The position numbers and the translations under genes are program-made. From positions 124,001-188,000 of the forward strand of contig NZ_MIJE01000032.1 in assembly GCF_001730225.1 (NCBI RefSeq): 64,000 bases of DNA, in the 5' to 3' direction. Within the stretch, counting starts at the first letter, position 1, and the number at the start of each line of letters is the position of its first letter. Source of the stretch: Desulfuribacillus alkaliarsenatis (GTDB taxonomy: Bacteria; Bacillota; Bacilli; Desulfuribacillales; Desulfuribacillaceae). This document shows, piece after piece, positions 16,903-26,516 of the stretch. Under the pieces are notes generated by a model. That model saw nothing but the letters and a program-made list of their open reading frames with translations. It did not search any database and was not told the DNA's origin.

Positions 16903-19900
16903 TCCCCTCTATAATAAATCTTAGTCAGTTCCTTTAATTTTTTATAGTCAATGTCTTCTAATTGTTCTACTGTCATTCTCCACTTCCAGTTGTTATCAAC
17001 AGTTCCAGGGGTATTCATACGTGCATTCGCCCCTAAACATAGCAAGTCCTGCATAGGTACTAAAGCAATATCCGCATCGCTTTTATAAACCTGCTCAATA
17101 AATGACCAGCAAATATAATCAGACCATTGTTCGTTGTCTTCTATAGGCGTGTCTGCATTACACTTATACCAGCCTAATAATGTATCGTTATCATGGGTAC
17201 CAGTATATACTACTGTATTTTTCATATAAAGGGGGATTTGGAAATTAGTAGCTAGATTTGCATCAATTTCAAATTGCATAACTAGCATCCCTGGAAACCC
17301 AGTTTCTTTTTTCAATACCTTAGCCCGCTCTGACAGTTCCCCTAAATCTTCAGCAATAAACGGAGCATTGCCAATCTGTTTTTGAATACTATTAAAGAAA
17401 TCAAGGCCTGGCCCATCCTTCCATTCACCGTTAACTGCAACGTCTTCCGCAGCTGGTACAACCCAGTAATCGGCAAACGCTCGAAAATGATCTATTCTGA
17501 TATAATCAACCATCGCTAGCATATGTCTAATTCTAGTAACCCACCAACTATAATCATCCTGTTTCATAATATCCCAATTATAAATAGGATTGCCCCAGAG
17601 CTGGCCAGTCTCACTGAAGTAGTCTGGAGGCACCCCTGCCTTTTGAGTAACATTTCCTTCGTTGTCTAACTTAAATAAATCTTGATTTAGCCATACCTCA
17701 CAACTATCATGCGCTACATATATAGGCATATCGCCGATGATTTTGACACCTTTACTATTAGCATAGTCTTTCAATGTATGCCATTGCTTAAAAAACAAGT
17801 ATTGCAAGAATTCCTCTTGTTGTATTTGTTCCGATAGAAGCTCACTATAATAACTAACGGATTTTTCGTTCCTAGCAGCAATAGCAGCATCCCAATTAAC
17901 CCATGATTGATTATTAAAATGTTGCTTAAGTGCTGAAAACAGTGCATAATCAGCTAGCCATTTAGAATGCTCTTGTTTGAATTGCTCAAACTCTTCCGCT
18001 AAAACAGGAAATGTCTGACTTTGAAAATTTGTAAATGCTTTTTTCAAGATCTCATACTTTACTTTTTTAACTAATTCAAAGTCTATAGAGTCATTAGTCA
18101 GCTCCACATTATTAACTTCATATAAATCTGCATCTGTTAGTAAACCTAATTCTCTTAAATTATCAATATCAATCAATAGTGGGTTACCTGCATAAACAGA
18201 CAGGCATTGATAGGGTGATTCTCCATAACCAACTGGGTTCAAGGGTAGTATTTGCCATAGTTTTTGCTTGCTTTTACTTAGAAAATCTATAAAACAGAAT
18301 GCATTTGTACCAAAATCGCCTATCCCATAATTAGATGGTAAGGAACTAGGGTGCAATAATACCCCTGACTTCCTTTCTGTTGCGCCACTTCTTCCCCAAC
18401 GGTCTAAAAGTAACACCTTGCCTTCAAGGGGTTTGAGTTGAATATTACAAATACCATCCTTAACTATAACTTCTCTATAATCATCCAGAGCATCAACTAA
18501 GCTTCCATCTTTAATAATATTGTTGATGTTCAATGTAATTAGTTTTTCTTCAGTTTCAGAGGCATTAAGGATTACGAGGGCGAAATTATTACATTTGCAA
18601 GAATTAAATTCATCCTTATTGTTAGCAATCTGTCTTTGATAGCCAAATACCGTTTCTTGCATATAAAAAGGGGCAAAGGAACCAGTCTTCAATACATCAT
18701 ATTCGTTTCTCAGGGCCGTTAATTTCTTATACCAATTAATTAACGACTTATTTTCATTTCCCCAAGGATACGTTTTACGATTTTGTGGGTCTTTACCACC
18801 TGTAATACCTGCTTCATCGCCATAGTATATACTTGGCACCCCAGGAAAAGTCATTTGCCAAAGGATAGCAAGCTTTACTTTTTTAAAAGTTTCATTTAGA
18901 GCTGTTAATAGTCTTGTAGAATCATGGGTGCCTAGTAGATTCATAGCACTATAAAAATATTCTTTAGGGTAGTTTTCATAGATACCCATAATTGAATAAT
19001 ATACATCTTTGGCAGTTATTCGATGCTGGAGAAAATTAATCACTGCGTCCCTGAATGGATAATTCATAACAGAATCAAGCTCAGATCCTAATAAATATTC
19101 TCTACGCTGACCATAGCTGATTTTGTTGGAAGCGTCCTCCCATACTTCTCCAATCAACACCGAATCGCTATCTATGTTTTTCATAGTTTTCCAAAAGCGT
19201 TTGATAAATTCGTCGGGTAGCTCATCAGCTACATCTAGTCGCCATCCTTTAGCCCCTAAATTCATCCATGTATTTAAAACACTATTATTCCCTGTGATAA
19301 TAAACTCTTGATATGAGGGGTCCAGCTCATTCACATTTGGCATGACATCGACTCCCCACCAGCATTCATAATCATCTGGATATTCTCTAAAGCGATACCA
19401 CGAATAATACGGTGAGTCCTTTGACTGATATGCACCAACAGATGGATAGTTTCCTTCTTTATTAAAATATATACTGTCACTACCTGTATGGCTAAATACA
19501 CCATCGAGAATAATTTCAATCCCTAAGCTATTTGCCTTAATACATAGCTCTTTAAATAATTCATTTGTTCCAAAGGAGGAATCAACTTTATGATAGTCAC
19601 CAGTATCATACTTGTGGTTACTTGGTGCTTCAAAAATCGGATTTAAATAAATAATCGAAACACCTAACTCCCTTAAGTAAGCAAGTTTTTTAATAACCCC
19701 TAATAAATTACCACCGAAGATATCCCAGCGTACTACGCGATTGCTATCACAATCTCGGATATAATAGGGCGTGTTGTCCCAATGGGCGTGAATTAAGCTT
19801 TCTTTTTTAGGGTTGTCAATTGTTTTATCTTCATTGCCGTTATAAAAACGGTCAACGAATATTTGATAGATAATAGCATCTTTATACCAATTTGGAGATT

Positions 19901-20285
19901 TTGCCACTGGCTCAAATACAGTAATTTGATATGTTGGCGGTATATGTGAATATATTTCTCCTACACCAGTCCTACCCGAACTGTGTTTTCCGTAATAGTA
20001 GGTTTGCTGTAATTCTTTTATTATGAAGTAATACCACATGAGTGTTGCTTTGTCAGGTGCTTTAATATTAATTTCATATATACTTAAATTGTCTTCTTCG
20101 TCGATACACGTAAGCTCATATTGATTATCCCCTAACCCTTCAATATGCAAGCTGATTAAAACTGCGGACACCTGTATATTTGTGGCAATTTTAATTCTCA
20201 ATCTAACATGTTGACAACAGGGAACTGCCCCAAACGGCATGCGATCATTTTCATCATAAGAATTATGCATAATTGCTGTGGTCAT
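16899..20285 (-). CDS. Fusion of GH13 alpha-amylase-type domain and GH77 4-alpha-glucanotransferase
   Basis: This 1128-residue two-enzyme protein joins two glucan enzymes. Residues about 1-130 form a beta-rich domain like those before neopullulanases. About 133-625 is a GH13 barrel with nucleophile D351 (GWRLDVADE), acid/base E380 (LIGEVWED) and D455 (GTHDS). About 639-1128 is a GH77 amylomaltase with RKSGVLLHPSSLP at its start, nucleophile D932 (YIRIDHFRAF), acid E979 (FIAEDLGE) and D1032 (GTHDND). All catalytic residues are intact in both halves, so this is a working fusion rather than a misjoined pair. It likely hydrolyses and transfers maltodextrin chains released from glycogen. It starts three bases after the glgP stop. 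There is no signal peptide, so it is cytoplasmic. Confidence 0.93.
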   Translation of the reverse strand: MTTAIMHNSYDENDRMPFGAVPCCQHVRLRIKIATNIQVSAVLISLHIEGLGDNQYELTCIDEEDNLSIYEINIKAPDKATLMWYYFIIKELQQTYYYGKHSSGRTGVGEIYSHIPPTYQITVFEPVAKSPNWYKDAIIYQIFVDRFYNGNEDKTIDNPKKESLIHAHWDNTPYYIRDCDSNRVVRWDIFGGNLLGVIKKLAYLRELGVSIIYLNPIFEAPSNHKYDTGDYHKVDSSFGTNELFKELCIKANSLGIEIILDGVFSHTGSDSIYFNKEGNYPSVGAYQSKDSPYYSWYRFREYPDDYECWWGVDVMPNVNELDPSYQEFIITGNNSVLNTWMNLGAKGWRLDVADELPDEFIKRFWKTMKNIDSDSVLIGEVWEDASNKISYGQRREYLLGSELDSVMNYPFRDAVINFLQHRITAKDVYYSIMGIYENYPKEYFYSAMNLLGTHDSTRLLTALNETFKKVKLAILWQMTFPGVPSIYYGDEAGITGGKDPQNRKTYPWGNENKSLINWYKKLTALRNEYDVLKTGSFAPFYMQETVFGYQRQIANNKDEFNSCKCNNFALVILNASETEEKLITLNINNIIKDGSLVDALDDYREVIVKDGICNIQLKPLEGKVLLLDRWGRSGATERKSGVLLHPSSLPSNYGIGDFGTNAFCFIDFLSKSKQKLWQILPLNPVGYGESPYQCLSVYAGNPLLIDIDNLRELGLLTDADLYEVNNVELTNDSIDFELVKKVKYEILKKAFTNFQSQTFPVLAEEFEQFKQEHSKWLADYALFSALKQHFNNQSWVNWDAAIAARNEKSVSYYSELLSEQIQQEEFLQYLFFKQWHTLKDYANSKGVKIIGDMPIYVAHDSCEVWLNQDLFKLDNEGNVTQKAGVPPDYFSETGQLWGNPIYNWDIMKQDDYSWWVTRIRHMLAMVDYIRIDHFRAFADYWVVPAAEDVAVNGEWKDGPGLDFFNSIQKQIGNAPFIAEDLGELSERAKVLKKETGFPGMLVMQFEIDANLATNFQIPLYMKNTVVYTGTHDNDTLLGWYKCNADTPIEDNEQWSDYICWSFIEQVYKSDADIALVPMQDLLCLGANARMNTPGTVDNNWKWRMTVEQLEDIDYKKLKELTKIYYRGE

Positions 20286-20288
20286 CGT

Positions 20289-22703
20289 TTAACGAATCCT
20301 CCATATTTCACTTGCATATTCTTTAATCGTTCTGTCACTAGAGAACTTACCAGACTGTGCAATATTCTCAATAGCCATCTGCGTCCATTTATTCTGATTC
20401 ATATATGCCTGGCCTGCCTTTAGTTGGGCATCAACATAAGGAATGAAATCTTTCAGAACAAAGTATTCATCATTATCTATTAACAGTGAATCATAGATAT
20501 CCTTAAAATCTCCAGCCTGTTGAGCAACCTCTCCTGTTATTAACTGTTCCATAACTTTTCTTATTCTTGGGTGCGTATTATACATATCCCAGGAGCTATA
20601 TCCACCAACCTGATGGTAGTTTAATACTTCATTTGGAGTCAGCCCAAAAATAAATATATTGTCATCTCCCACCGCTTCTTCAATCTCAATATTTGCACCA
20701 TCTAATGTTCCTAATGTAATAGCCCCATTCATCATAAACTTCATGTTACCTGTTCCAGAGGCTTCTTTACTTGCAGTGGATATTTGCTCACTGATATCTG
20801 TTGCAGGAATAATAACTTCAGCCATTGAGACTCGGTAGTTTTCTAAGAATACAACTTTTAGTTTGTCATTTATATATTTGTCATTATTAATTATCGACGC
20901 TACGGTATTAATGAGCTTAATTACTTTTTTAGCGAAATGGTAGCTCGGGGCTGCCTTTGCACCGAAAATAAATGTTCTTGGCGGCATATCAATAGTCGGA
21001 TCTTCCTTCAAACGATTATATAAATCCATAATGTGAAGTACATTTAATACTTGACGTTTATATGCATGTAATCTTTTAATTTGTACGTCAAATATGGAGC
21101 CGACATCTACCGTAAGTCCACATTCCTTAGATATAATTTTAGCCAAATTTAATTTGTTATTGTGCTTTATGCTTCTAATCTGTTCTTGGAAGCTAGCGTC
21201 TTTTACGTATTTTGATAACTGTTGCAATTCAGTAGGATTTTTAATCCAATCACTGCCAATTAATTCTGTTATCACGTTGGCTAGTAATGGATTTGCTCTC
21301 AACAACCAACGACGATGTGTTATCCCGTTAGTCTTATTATTAAACTTTTCAGGGAAATATTGATAAAAATGCTTCATTTCCCGTTTCTTTATAATCTCTG
21401 TATGAACTTGTGCAACCCCATTAACACTATAGCTTCCTACTATCGCCAAATTCGCCATTCTAACTACGCCATCTCGAATTATCTCGACGCTGCGTAATAG
21501 CTCCCAATTGCCAGGATTATCTGCCCATACTTGTTGACAAAAACGTCTATTAATCTCCTCGATAATCATAAAGACCCTAGGCAACAACGATCTCATTAAA
21601 TCAACTGGCCATGTCTCCAATGCTTCAGCTAAGGTTGTGTGATTCGTGTAAGAAATAGTTTTTGTCATAATTTCCCAAGCATCATCCCAAGATAATAACT
21701 CATCATCTAATAATATTCTCATTAACTCAGGGACCGCTAATACAGGATGTGTATCATTAACGTGAATCGCAACATTTTCAGGTAAACTGTACACATCGTG
21801 ATGATGTTTTTTATGATTGTGAAGTATGCTTTGGATACCTGCACTTACCAGGAAATATTGTTGCTTCAGCCTTAAAGTTCGTCCTTCAATATGGCTATCA
21901 TCAGGGTAAAGAAATTCCGTGATTGCTTCAGTAGATCGTTTATACTCAATAATTTTTCTTTGGTCATGGGTACTTATTGAATATGCATCAAAATTACCGA
22001 TGATTGTCTCAGCGCTCCATAGCCTTAATGTATTTACCACTTCGTTTTTATACCCTACCACAGGCATATCATACGGTACTGCTAATACCTTTTCGTAGTT
22101 ATGGTGTAGGAAGCTTAACCTTCCGTCAACTTGCTCAGTAGTCACGTAGCCACCAAATTTAACTTCCACAGCTTTATCAGATTTGCGAATCTCCCATACA
22201 TTGCCTTCTTTAAGCCAGTTATCTGGAAGCTCAACCTGGTAACCATTGATAATTTTTTGTTCAAATAATCCATATTTATATCTTATTCCACAGCCATGCC
22301 CTGGTAGTTCTAACGATGCTAGGGAGTCTAAAAAGCAAGCCGCTAATCTTCCTAGTCCACCATTTCCTAACCCCGCATCAGGCTCAGCTTCTTCGATATC
22401 ATCTAAATCTATGCCTAGCTCTAATAGCCCTTCCTTGCAGACATTATATATATCTAAATTTAGTAAATTACTTCCCATTAAGCGTCCTAATAAAAACTCT
22501 AGTGAAAAATAGTATACTTGCTTAACACCAGATTTTTTATAGCTTGCATTTGTGTTTATCCAATTTTCACTGATATACTCCCTTACTAGACTACCTAGAG
22601 TCTTATATATTTCCTGTGTCGTTGCCTCTTGTACCTCTGTTCCATGGAGTGCCACTAATCGTTTTTGAAATACTTGTTTAAATTCTTCTTTATTTGTTAA
22701 CAT
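20289..22703 (-). CDS. glgP: Glycogen phosphorylase
   Basis: This 804-residue PLP-dependent GT35 enzyme releases glucose 1-phosphate from glycogen ends. Recognisable parts are GLGNGGLGRLAACFLDS near residue 105, HVNDTHP in the middle, RLHAYKRQ, and the PLP-lysine motif SGTGNMKFMMNG near the C-terminus. The length agrees with bacterial GlgP. Its start overlaps the glgA 3' end by 14 bases, so translation is probably coupled. It belongs to the glg operon, giving synthesis and breakdown under one transcript. Confidence 0.96.
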   Translation of the reverse strand: MLTNKEEFKQVFQKRLVALHGTEVQEATTQEIYKTLGSLVREYISENWINTNASYKKSGVKQVYYFSLEFLLGRLMGSNLLNLDIYNVCKEGLLELGIDLDDIEEAEPDAGLGNGGLGRLAACFLDSLASLELPGHGCGIRYKYGLFEQKIINGYQVELPDNWLKEGNVWEIRKSDKAVEVKFGGYVTTEQVDGRLSFLHHNYEKVLAVPYDMPVVGYKNEVVNTLRLWSAETIIGNFDAYSISTHDQRKIIEYKRSTEAITEFLYPDDSHIEGRTLRLKQQYFLVSAGIQSILHNHKKHHHDVYSLPENVAIHVNDTHPVLAVPELMRILLDDELLSWDDAWEIMTKTISYTNHTTLAEALETWPVDLMRSLLPRVFMIIEEINRRFCQQVWADNPGNWELLRSVEIIRDGVVRMANLAIVGSYSVNGVAQVHTEIIKKREMKHFYQYFPEKFNNKTNGITHRRWLLRANPLLANVITELIGSDWIKNPTELQQLSKYVKDASFQEQIRSIKHNNKLNLAKIISKECGLTVDVGSIFDVQIKRLHAYKRQVLNVLHIMDLYNRLKEDPTIDMPPRTFIFGAKAAPSYHFAKKVIKLINTVASIINNDKYINDKLKVVFLENYRVSMAEVIIPATDISEQISTASKEASGTGNMKFMMNGAITLGTLDGANIEIEEAVGDDNIFIFGLTPNEVLNYHQVGGYSSWDMYNTHPRIRKVMEQLITGEVAQQAGDFKDIYDSLLIDNDEYFVLKDFIPYVDAQLKAGQAYMNQNKWTQMAIENIAQSGKFSSDRTIKEYASEIWRIR

Positions 22704-24141
22704 CTATAGCACTCCCTCCTATAAGCTCACTATATAGATTTAGATATTCTTTAGCAGCTGCTTCCCAGCTAAAATCACTGTCCATAGCATTTTTAATGAG
22801 TTTGTTCCAGTGTTTTTTATCCTGATAAAGACTAACAGCCCTTTGAATTGTATAAAGCATATCGTGTGCATTGTAATTTATAAATGAGAACCCATTCCCA
22901 GTATTACTAATTTCATCGTAGCCTTTAATAGTATCCTTTAGTCCTCCAGTTTCTCTTACGATTGGAATTGTTCCATATCTTAGGGAAATCAATTGACTTA
23001 AGCCGCATGGTTCAAATTTGGACGGCATTAAGAACATATCAGAGCCTGCATATACCTTTCTTGCTAAACCTTCATCAAACTTAATTAAGGCCTTTACTTG
23101 ATTTGGGTATTGCTCGTCAGCTTTACGGAATAGTTGCTCGTATTCTTCTTCGCCTGTTCCTAATATAACCAACTGAATTCCTTCAGCTAAAAGCTCATCA
23201 AAGACACCTTGAACTAAATCTAATCCTTTTTGCGATGTTAACCTAGAAATAATAGCTAATACTGGAATGTCTTTATCAACAGGCAATCCTAGATAGTTTT
23301 GCAACGCTTCTTTGTTTGTAAGTTTTTTATCGGGTGAAGTGCTATCGTATTGATAGAAAATTTGACTGTCGGTACTGGAATTATATAGTTCATAGTCAAT
23401 ACCATTAATAATTCCGATAATACGACCCTGTCTTCTAAGTACACCTTCTAAATTCTCGCCAAAGTACGAATAGGTAATTTCCTCCGCGTATGTTTTACTA
23501 ACAGTTGTAACAATATCTGAATAAATTATGCCACCCTTAAGATAATTGACATTACCGTAAAACTCTAAACTCTCCGAAGTAAAGTGTTCTGATCCTAAAG
23601 ATAATAAATCACCCAAAATTTCCCGAGGGTATATTCCCTGAAATTTCAGGTTGTGAATCGTTAACACAGTTTTTATATTTTCATACAATTGTTTCTGTGA
23701 ATATTGAGTCTTTAGAAATACACTAATAAGTGCAGTTTGCCAATCATGACAATGAATAACATCAGGCTGATAGTCTAAATAAGGTATTGCCTCAAGTACA
23801 GCTCGCGAGAAAAAGGCAAACCTTTCAGCCTCATCATAAAAACCGTAGAGTTTATCGCGATTAAAATAGTACTTATTATCAATAAAATAAAAATGAACCC
23901 CATTATAAATTAACTCTTCAATACCACAATACTGTTCCCGCCAACCAACCTTAACAGTAATTGAAGTTTTATACTGTATTTTATCAACAAATTCCTCCGA
24001 AATAGCTCCGTACTTTGGTAATATGACCCTAACATTAACTTTATTACTATGTAATTCTTTAGGCAAAGAACCTACTACATCTGCTAAACCACCAGTTTTA
24101 GCAAATGGAACCGCTTCTGATGCGGCCATAAGTATATTCAT
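22690..24141 (-). CDS. glgA: Glycogen synthase (ADP-glucose)
   Basis: This GT5 glucosyltransferase of 483 residues extends alpha-1,4-glucan from ADP-glucose. The start is ATG at 24141 (MNILMAASEAVPFAKTGG), behind GGGGAG; an in-frame ATG seven codons earlier has no binding site. KTGGLADVVG is the ADP-glucose-binding motif, and the HCHDWQTAL segment and the C-terminal SKFEPCGLSQL region are typical of the family. It lies between glgD and glgP with short gaps or overlaps. Confidence 0.96.
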   Translation of the reverse strand: MNILMAASEAVPFAKTGGLADVVGSLPKELHSNKVNVRVILPKYGAISEEFVDKIQYKTSITVKVGWREQYCGIEELIYNGVHFYFIDNKYYFNRDKLYGFYDEAERFAFFSRAVLEAIPYLDYQPDVIHCHDWQTALISVFLKTQYSQKQLYENIKTVLTIHNLKFQGIYPREILGDLLSLGSEHFTSESLEFYGNVNYLKGGIIYSDIVTTVSKTYAEEITYSYFGENLEGVLRRQGRIIGIINGIDYELYNSSTDSQIFYQYDSTSPDKKLTNKEALQNYLGLPVDKDIPVLAIISRLTSQKGLDLVQGVFDELLAEGIQLVILGTGEEEYEQLFRKADEQYPNQVKALIKFDEGLARKVYAGSDMFLMPSKFEPCGLSQLISLRYGTIPIVRETGGLKDTIKGYDEISNTGNGFSFINYNAHDMLYTIQRAVSLYQDKKHWNKLIKNAMDSDFSWEAAAKEYLNLYSELIGGSAIDVNK

Positions 24142-24171
24142 AATTACCAAGTCTCCCCTCATAATGAGTAG

Positions 24172-25305
24172 TTATATAACCATGCGGCGCGCTACTACAT
24201 TCGGATTGCCATCCTCATTTTTCAAAATTGCCCCCTTAGAGACAAATACTTCTTTATCTAGTATTACGTTCTCCAATACTGCATTCTCACTAATTTCACA
24301 GCGTTGCATAATGATACAATTTTTTATCTTAGCTCCTTTATGCACCTTTACACCACGGAATACAATGCTATTATTGATTTCTCCCTCAACTAAACAACCG
24401 TTAGCTATTAGTGAATTACAAACATCTGCATCCTTTAGATACTTCACAGGTGGTTCGTCTTTAATTTTCGTAAATATTTTTCCTGGTAGGTTAAATAGCT
24501 GATTTCTCGTTTCTGAATTGAGTAGTTGCATACTGTGATGATAGTAGTCTTTAATTGAAAAAATAGGTGCGACGTACCCAGTAAATTTATAGGCCGCTAT
24601 TTTAAACAGATTAATATTTTTTATAATTGAATGGTTAATTAAATCAGTATGCCCCTTAATCATAGATGATTCAATTAATTCGATAAGGAATGTCCTTTTC
24701 ATCACATACATATTTAAAGATATAATCGTATCTTCGCTACCACCAGCATCACGCCCATCCACATCAGACATAGATTTTATAAAGCCTTCATCATCACATC
24801 TAATAGCTTTACAATAGTTATTCCAAGTATCTGATGCTATTTGTTTTCTATTAGCACATACCACTGTAACATCTGCATTATTTTGCATATGGTATTTCAA
24901 CACATCACGATAATCTATGTTTAATAGAATATTACTTTCGGTTATGATTACATATTCCTGATTACTTCGATAGAAGTAATCTAGATGCCAGTAGAAATTC
25001 TTTATATCACCCTTCATACCAGGGAAATTGTTGTAGTCAGCAGGCGGCAATAAAAATAGTCCATCTCGCTTTCGGTTCAGGTCCCACGCTTTTCCGTTTT
25101 TAACATGATCCATCAGCGAAGTGTATTTTTTATTTGCCAGTATGGCTACATTTGTTATATCAGAGTTAATCATGCTTGATAATGGAAAATCAATAAATCG
25201 GTACCTACCTCCAAAGGGGACAGATGCATTACAGCGAAATATAGTTAGATCCTGTAGCTCTTTGCAGTCATTTGCTAGGTTAATTACACCCATTATGTTA
25301 CTCAT
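24172..25305 (-). CDS. glgD: GlgD, GlgC-like ADP-glucose pyrophosphorylase subunit
   Basis: This 377-residue nucleotidyltransferase-fold paralogue of GlgC is found in many Bacillota as a second subunit of ADP-glucose pyrophosphorylase. It opens [13 protein letters not shown], lacking the GGxGxRLxPLT pyrophosphorylase loop that GlgC has. That supports a regulatory or structural subunit. [19 protein letters not shown] is the conserved second motif, and a left-handed beta-helix C-terminus follows. Its ATG overlaps the glgC stop (ATGA), implying coupled, stoichiometric production. It acts in the cytoplasm together with GlgC. Confidence 0.94.
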   Translation of the reverse strand: MSNIMGVINLANDCKELQDLTIFRCNASVPFGGRYRFIDFPLSSMINSDITNVAILANKKYTSLMDHVKNGKAWDLNRKRDGLFLLPPADYNNFPGMKGDIKNFYWHLDYFYRSNQEYVIITESNILLNIDYRDVLKYHMQNNADVTVVCANRKQIASDTWNNYCKAIRCDDEGFIKSMSDVDGRDAGGSEDTIISLNMYVMKRTFLIELIESSMIKGHTDLINHSIIKNINLFKIAAYKFTGYVAPIFSIKDYYHHSMQLLNSETRNQLFNLPGKIFTKIKDEPPVKYLKDADVCNSLIANGCLVEGEINNSIVFRGVKVHKGAKIKNCIIMQRCEISENAVLENVILDKEVFVSKGAILKNEDGNPNVVARRMVI

Positions 25306-26516
25306 ATAGCAGCACCACCATCTATTGTTTTTTCATTTTCATTGCTTGTTTGATTATTATCCTTGCTAGTTTTATCATTCTGCTTGCTTAAGACGGAGTT
25401 GTTATCTATCACACTAATTTCATCACAGTCTATATTGCCAATCTGTACTCCGTCTTCAATAACAGATCCTTCGCCTATGATTGCTTTATAAATTGAGACA
25501 TTCCTGCCAATTTTAACATTTGGCATAATAATAGACTCTTTAATAGAGCTTTGCGACCCAACCTCTACACCATAAAAAAGAACTGAACGGTGAATATTTC
25601 CTTCTACAACACAGCCCTCATTGATTAAACAACTAGAAACCTTAGCAGATGGTGCAATATACTGAGGTGGCTGGTTAGGATTTACAGAGTATATCTTCCA
25701 AGACGAATCATACAAATCTAAATCTGGATTTTCCTCGAGTAAATCCATATTCGCTTGCCACAGACTACTAATCGTACCAACATCTTTCCAATAGCCCTGG
25801 AACGGATATGCATACAAATTACAATCGTTGTTGAGCATTTTAGGAATAACATCTTTACCAAAGTCATTACTTGAATTTTCGTTCTGTTCGTCCAGTATTA
25901 AATACTCCTTTAAGAGCTTCCAATTAAAAATGTAAATTCCCATAGATGCCAAATTACTTTTAGCATTAGCAGGCTTTTCTTCAAATTCCGTAATCTTATA
26001 ATCTTCTGAGGTGTTCATAATACCAAACCTTGAAGTCTCCTCCCAGGGTACCTCTATTACCGATATTGTAATATCAGCATTTTTCTCAATATGATAATCT
26101 AGCATTTTTGCGTAATCCATTTTATATACATGGTCGCCAGAAATAACCAATACATATTCGGGGTCATATTGGTCTATAAATCCTATGTTTTGATAAATCG
26201 CATTTGCTGTTCCCTTGTACCAATCGCCACCTTCTTGATGCATAAAAGGAGGCAAAATTGTCACACCACCATTTCGTCTATCTAAATCCCAGGGACTTCC
26301 GATTCCTAAGTATGAGTTCAATACTAGGGGACGATATTGAGTCAATACACCAACCGTGTTAATGTCAGAATTAGCACAATTACTTAACGTAAAATCAATG
26401 ATTCGGTATTTACCACCAAACGGAACTGCTGGTTTAGCTAACTTCGAAGTAAACGGCGCTAATCTACGCCCTTCTCCCCCAGCTAACAGCATCGCTATAC
26501 ATTGTTTTTTTTGCAT
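25302..26516 (-). CDS. glgC: Glucose-1-phosphate adenylyltransferase (ADP-glucose pyrophosphorylase)
   Basis: This 404-residue enzyme makes ADP-glucose from glucose 1-phosphate and ATP, the committed step of glycogen synthesis. The catalytic loop [20 protein letters not shown] is intact. [15 protein letters not shown] and VLTQY follow, and the C-terminal half is a beta-helix. The last about 30 residues form an Asn/Lys/Glu-rich tail beyond the usual end. The ATG directly follows the glgB stop, with GGGAGG inside the glgB 3' end. It is paired with glgD. Confidence 0.96.
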   Translation of the reverse strand: MQKKQCIAMLLAGGEGRRLAPFTSKLAKPAVPFGGKYRIIDFTLSNCANSDINTVGVLTQYRPLVLNSYLGIGSPWDLDRRNGGVTILPPFMHQEGGDWYKGTANAIYQNIGFIDQYDPEYVLVISGDHVYKMDYAKMLDYHIEKNADITISVIEVPWEETSRFGIMNTSEDYKITEFEEKPANAKSNLASMGIYIFNWKLLKEYLILDEQNENSSNDFGKDVIPKMLNNDCNLYAYPFQGYWKDVGTISSLWQANMDLLEENPDLDLYDSSWKIYSVNPNQPPQYIAPSAKVSSCLINEGCVVEGNIHRSVLFYGVEVGSQSSIKESIIMPNVKIGRNVSIYKAIIGEGSVIEDGVQIGNIDCDEISVIDNNSVLSKQNDKTSKDNNQTSNENEKTIDGGAAI

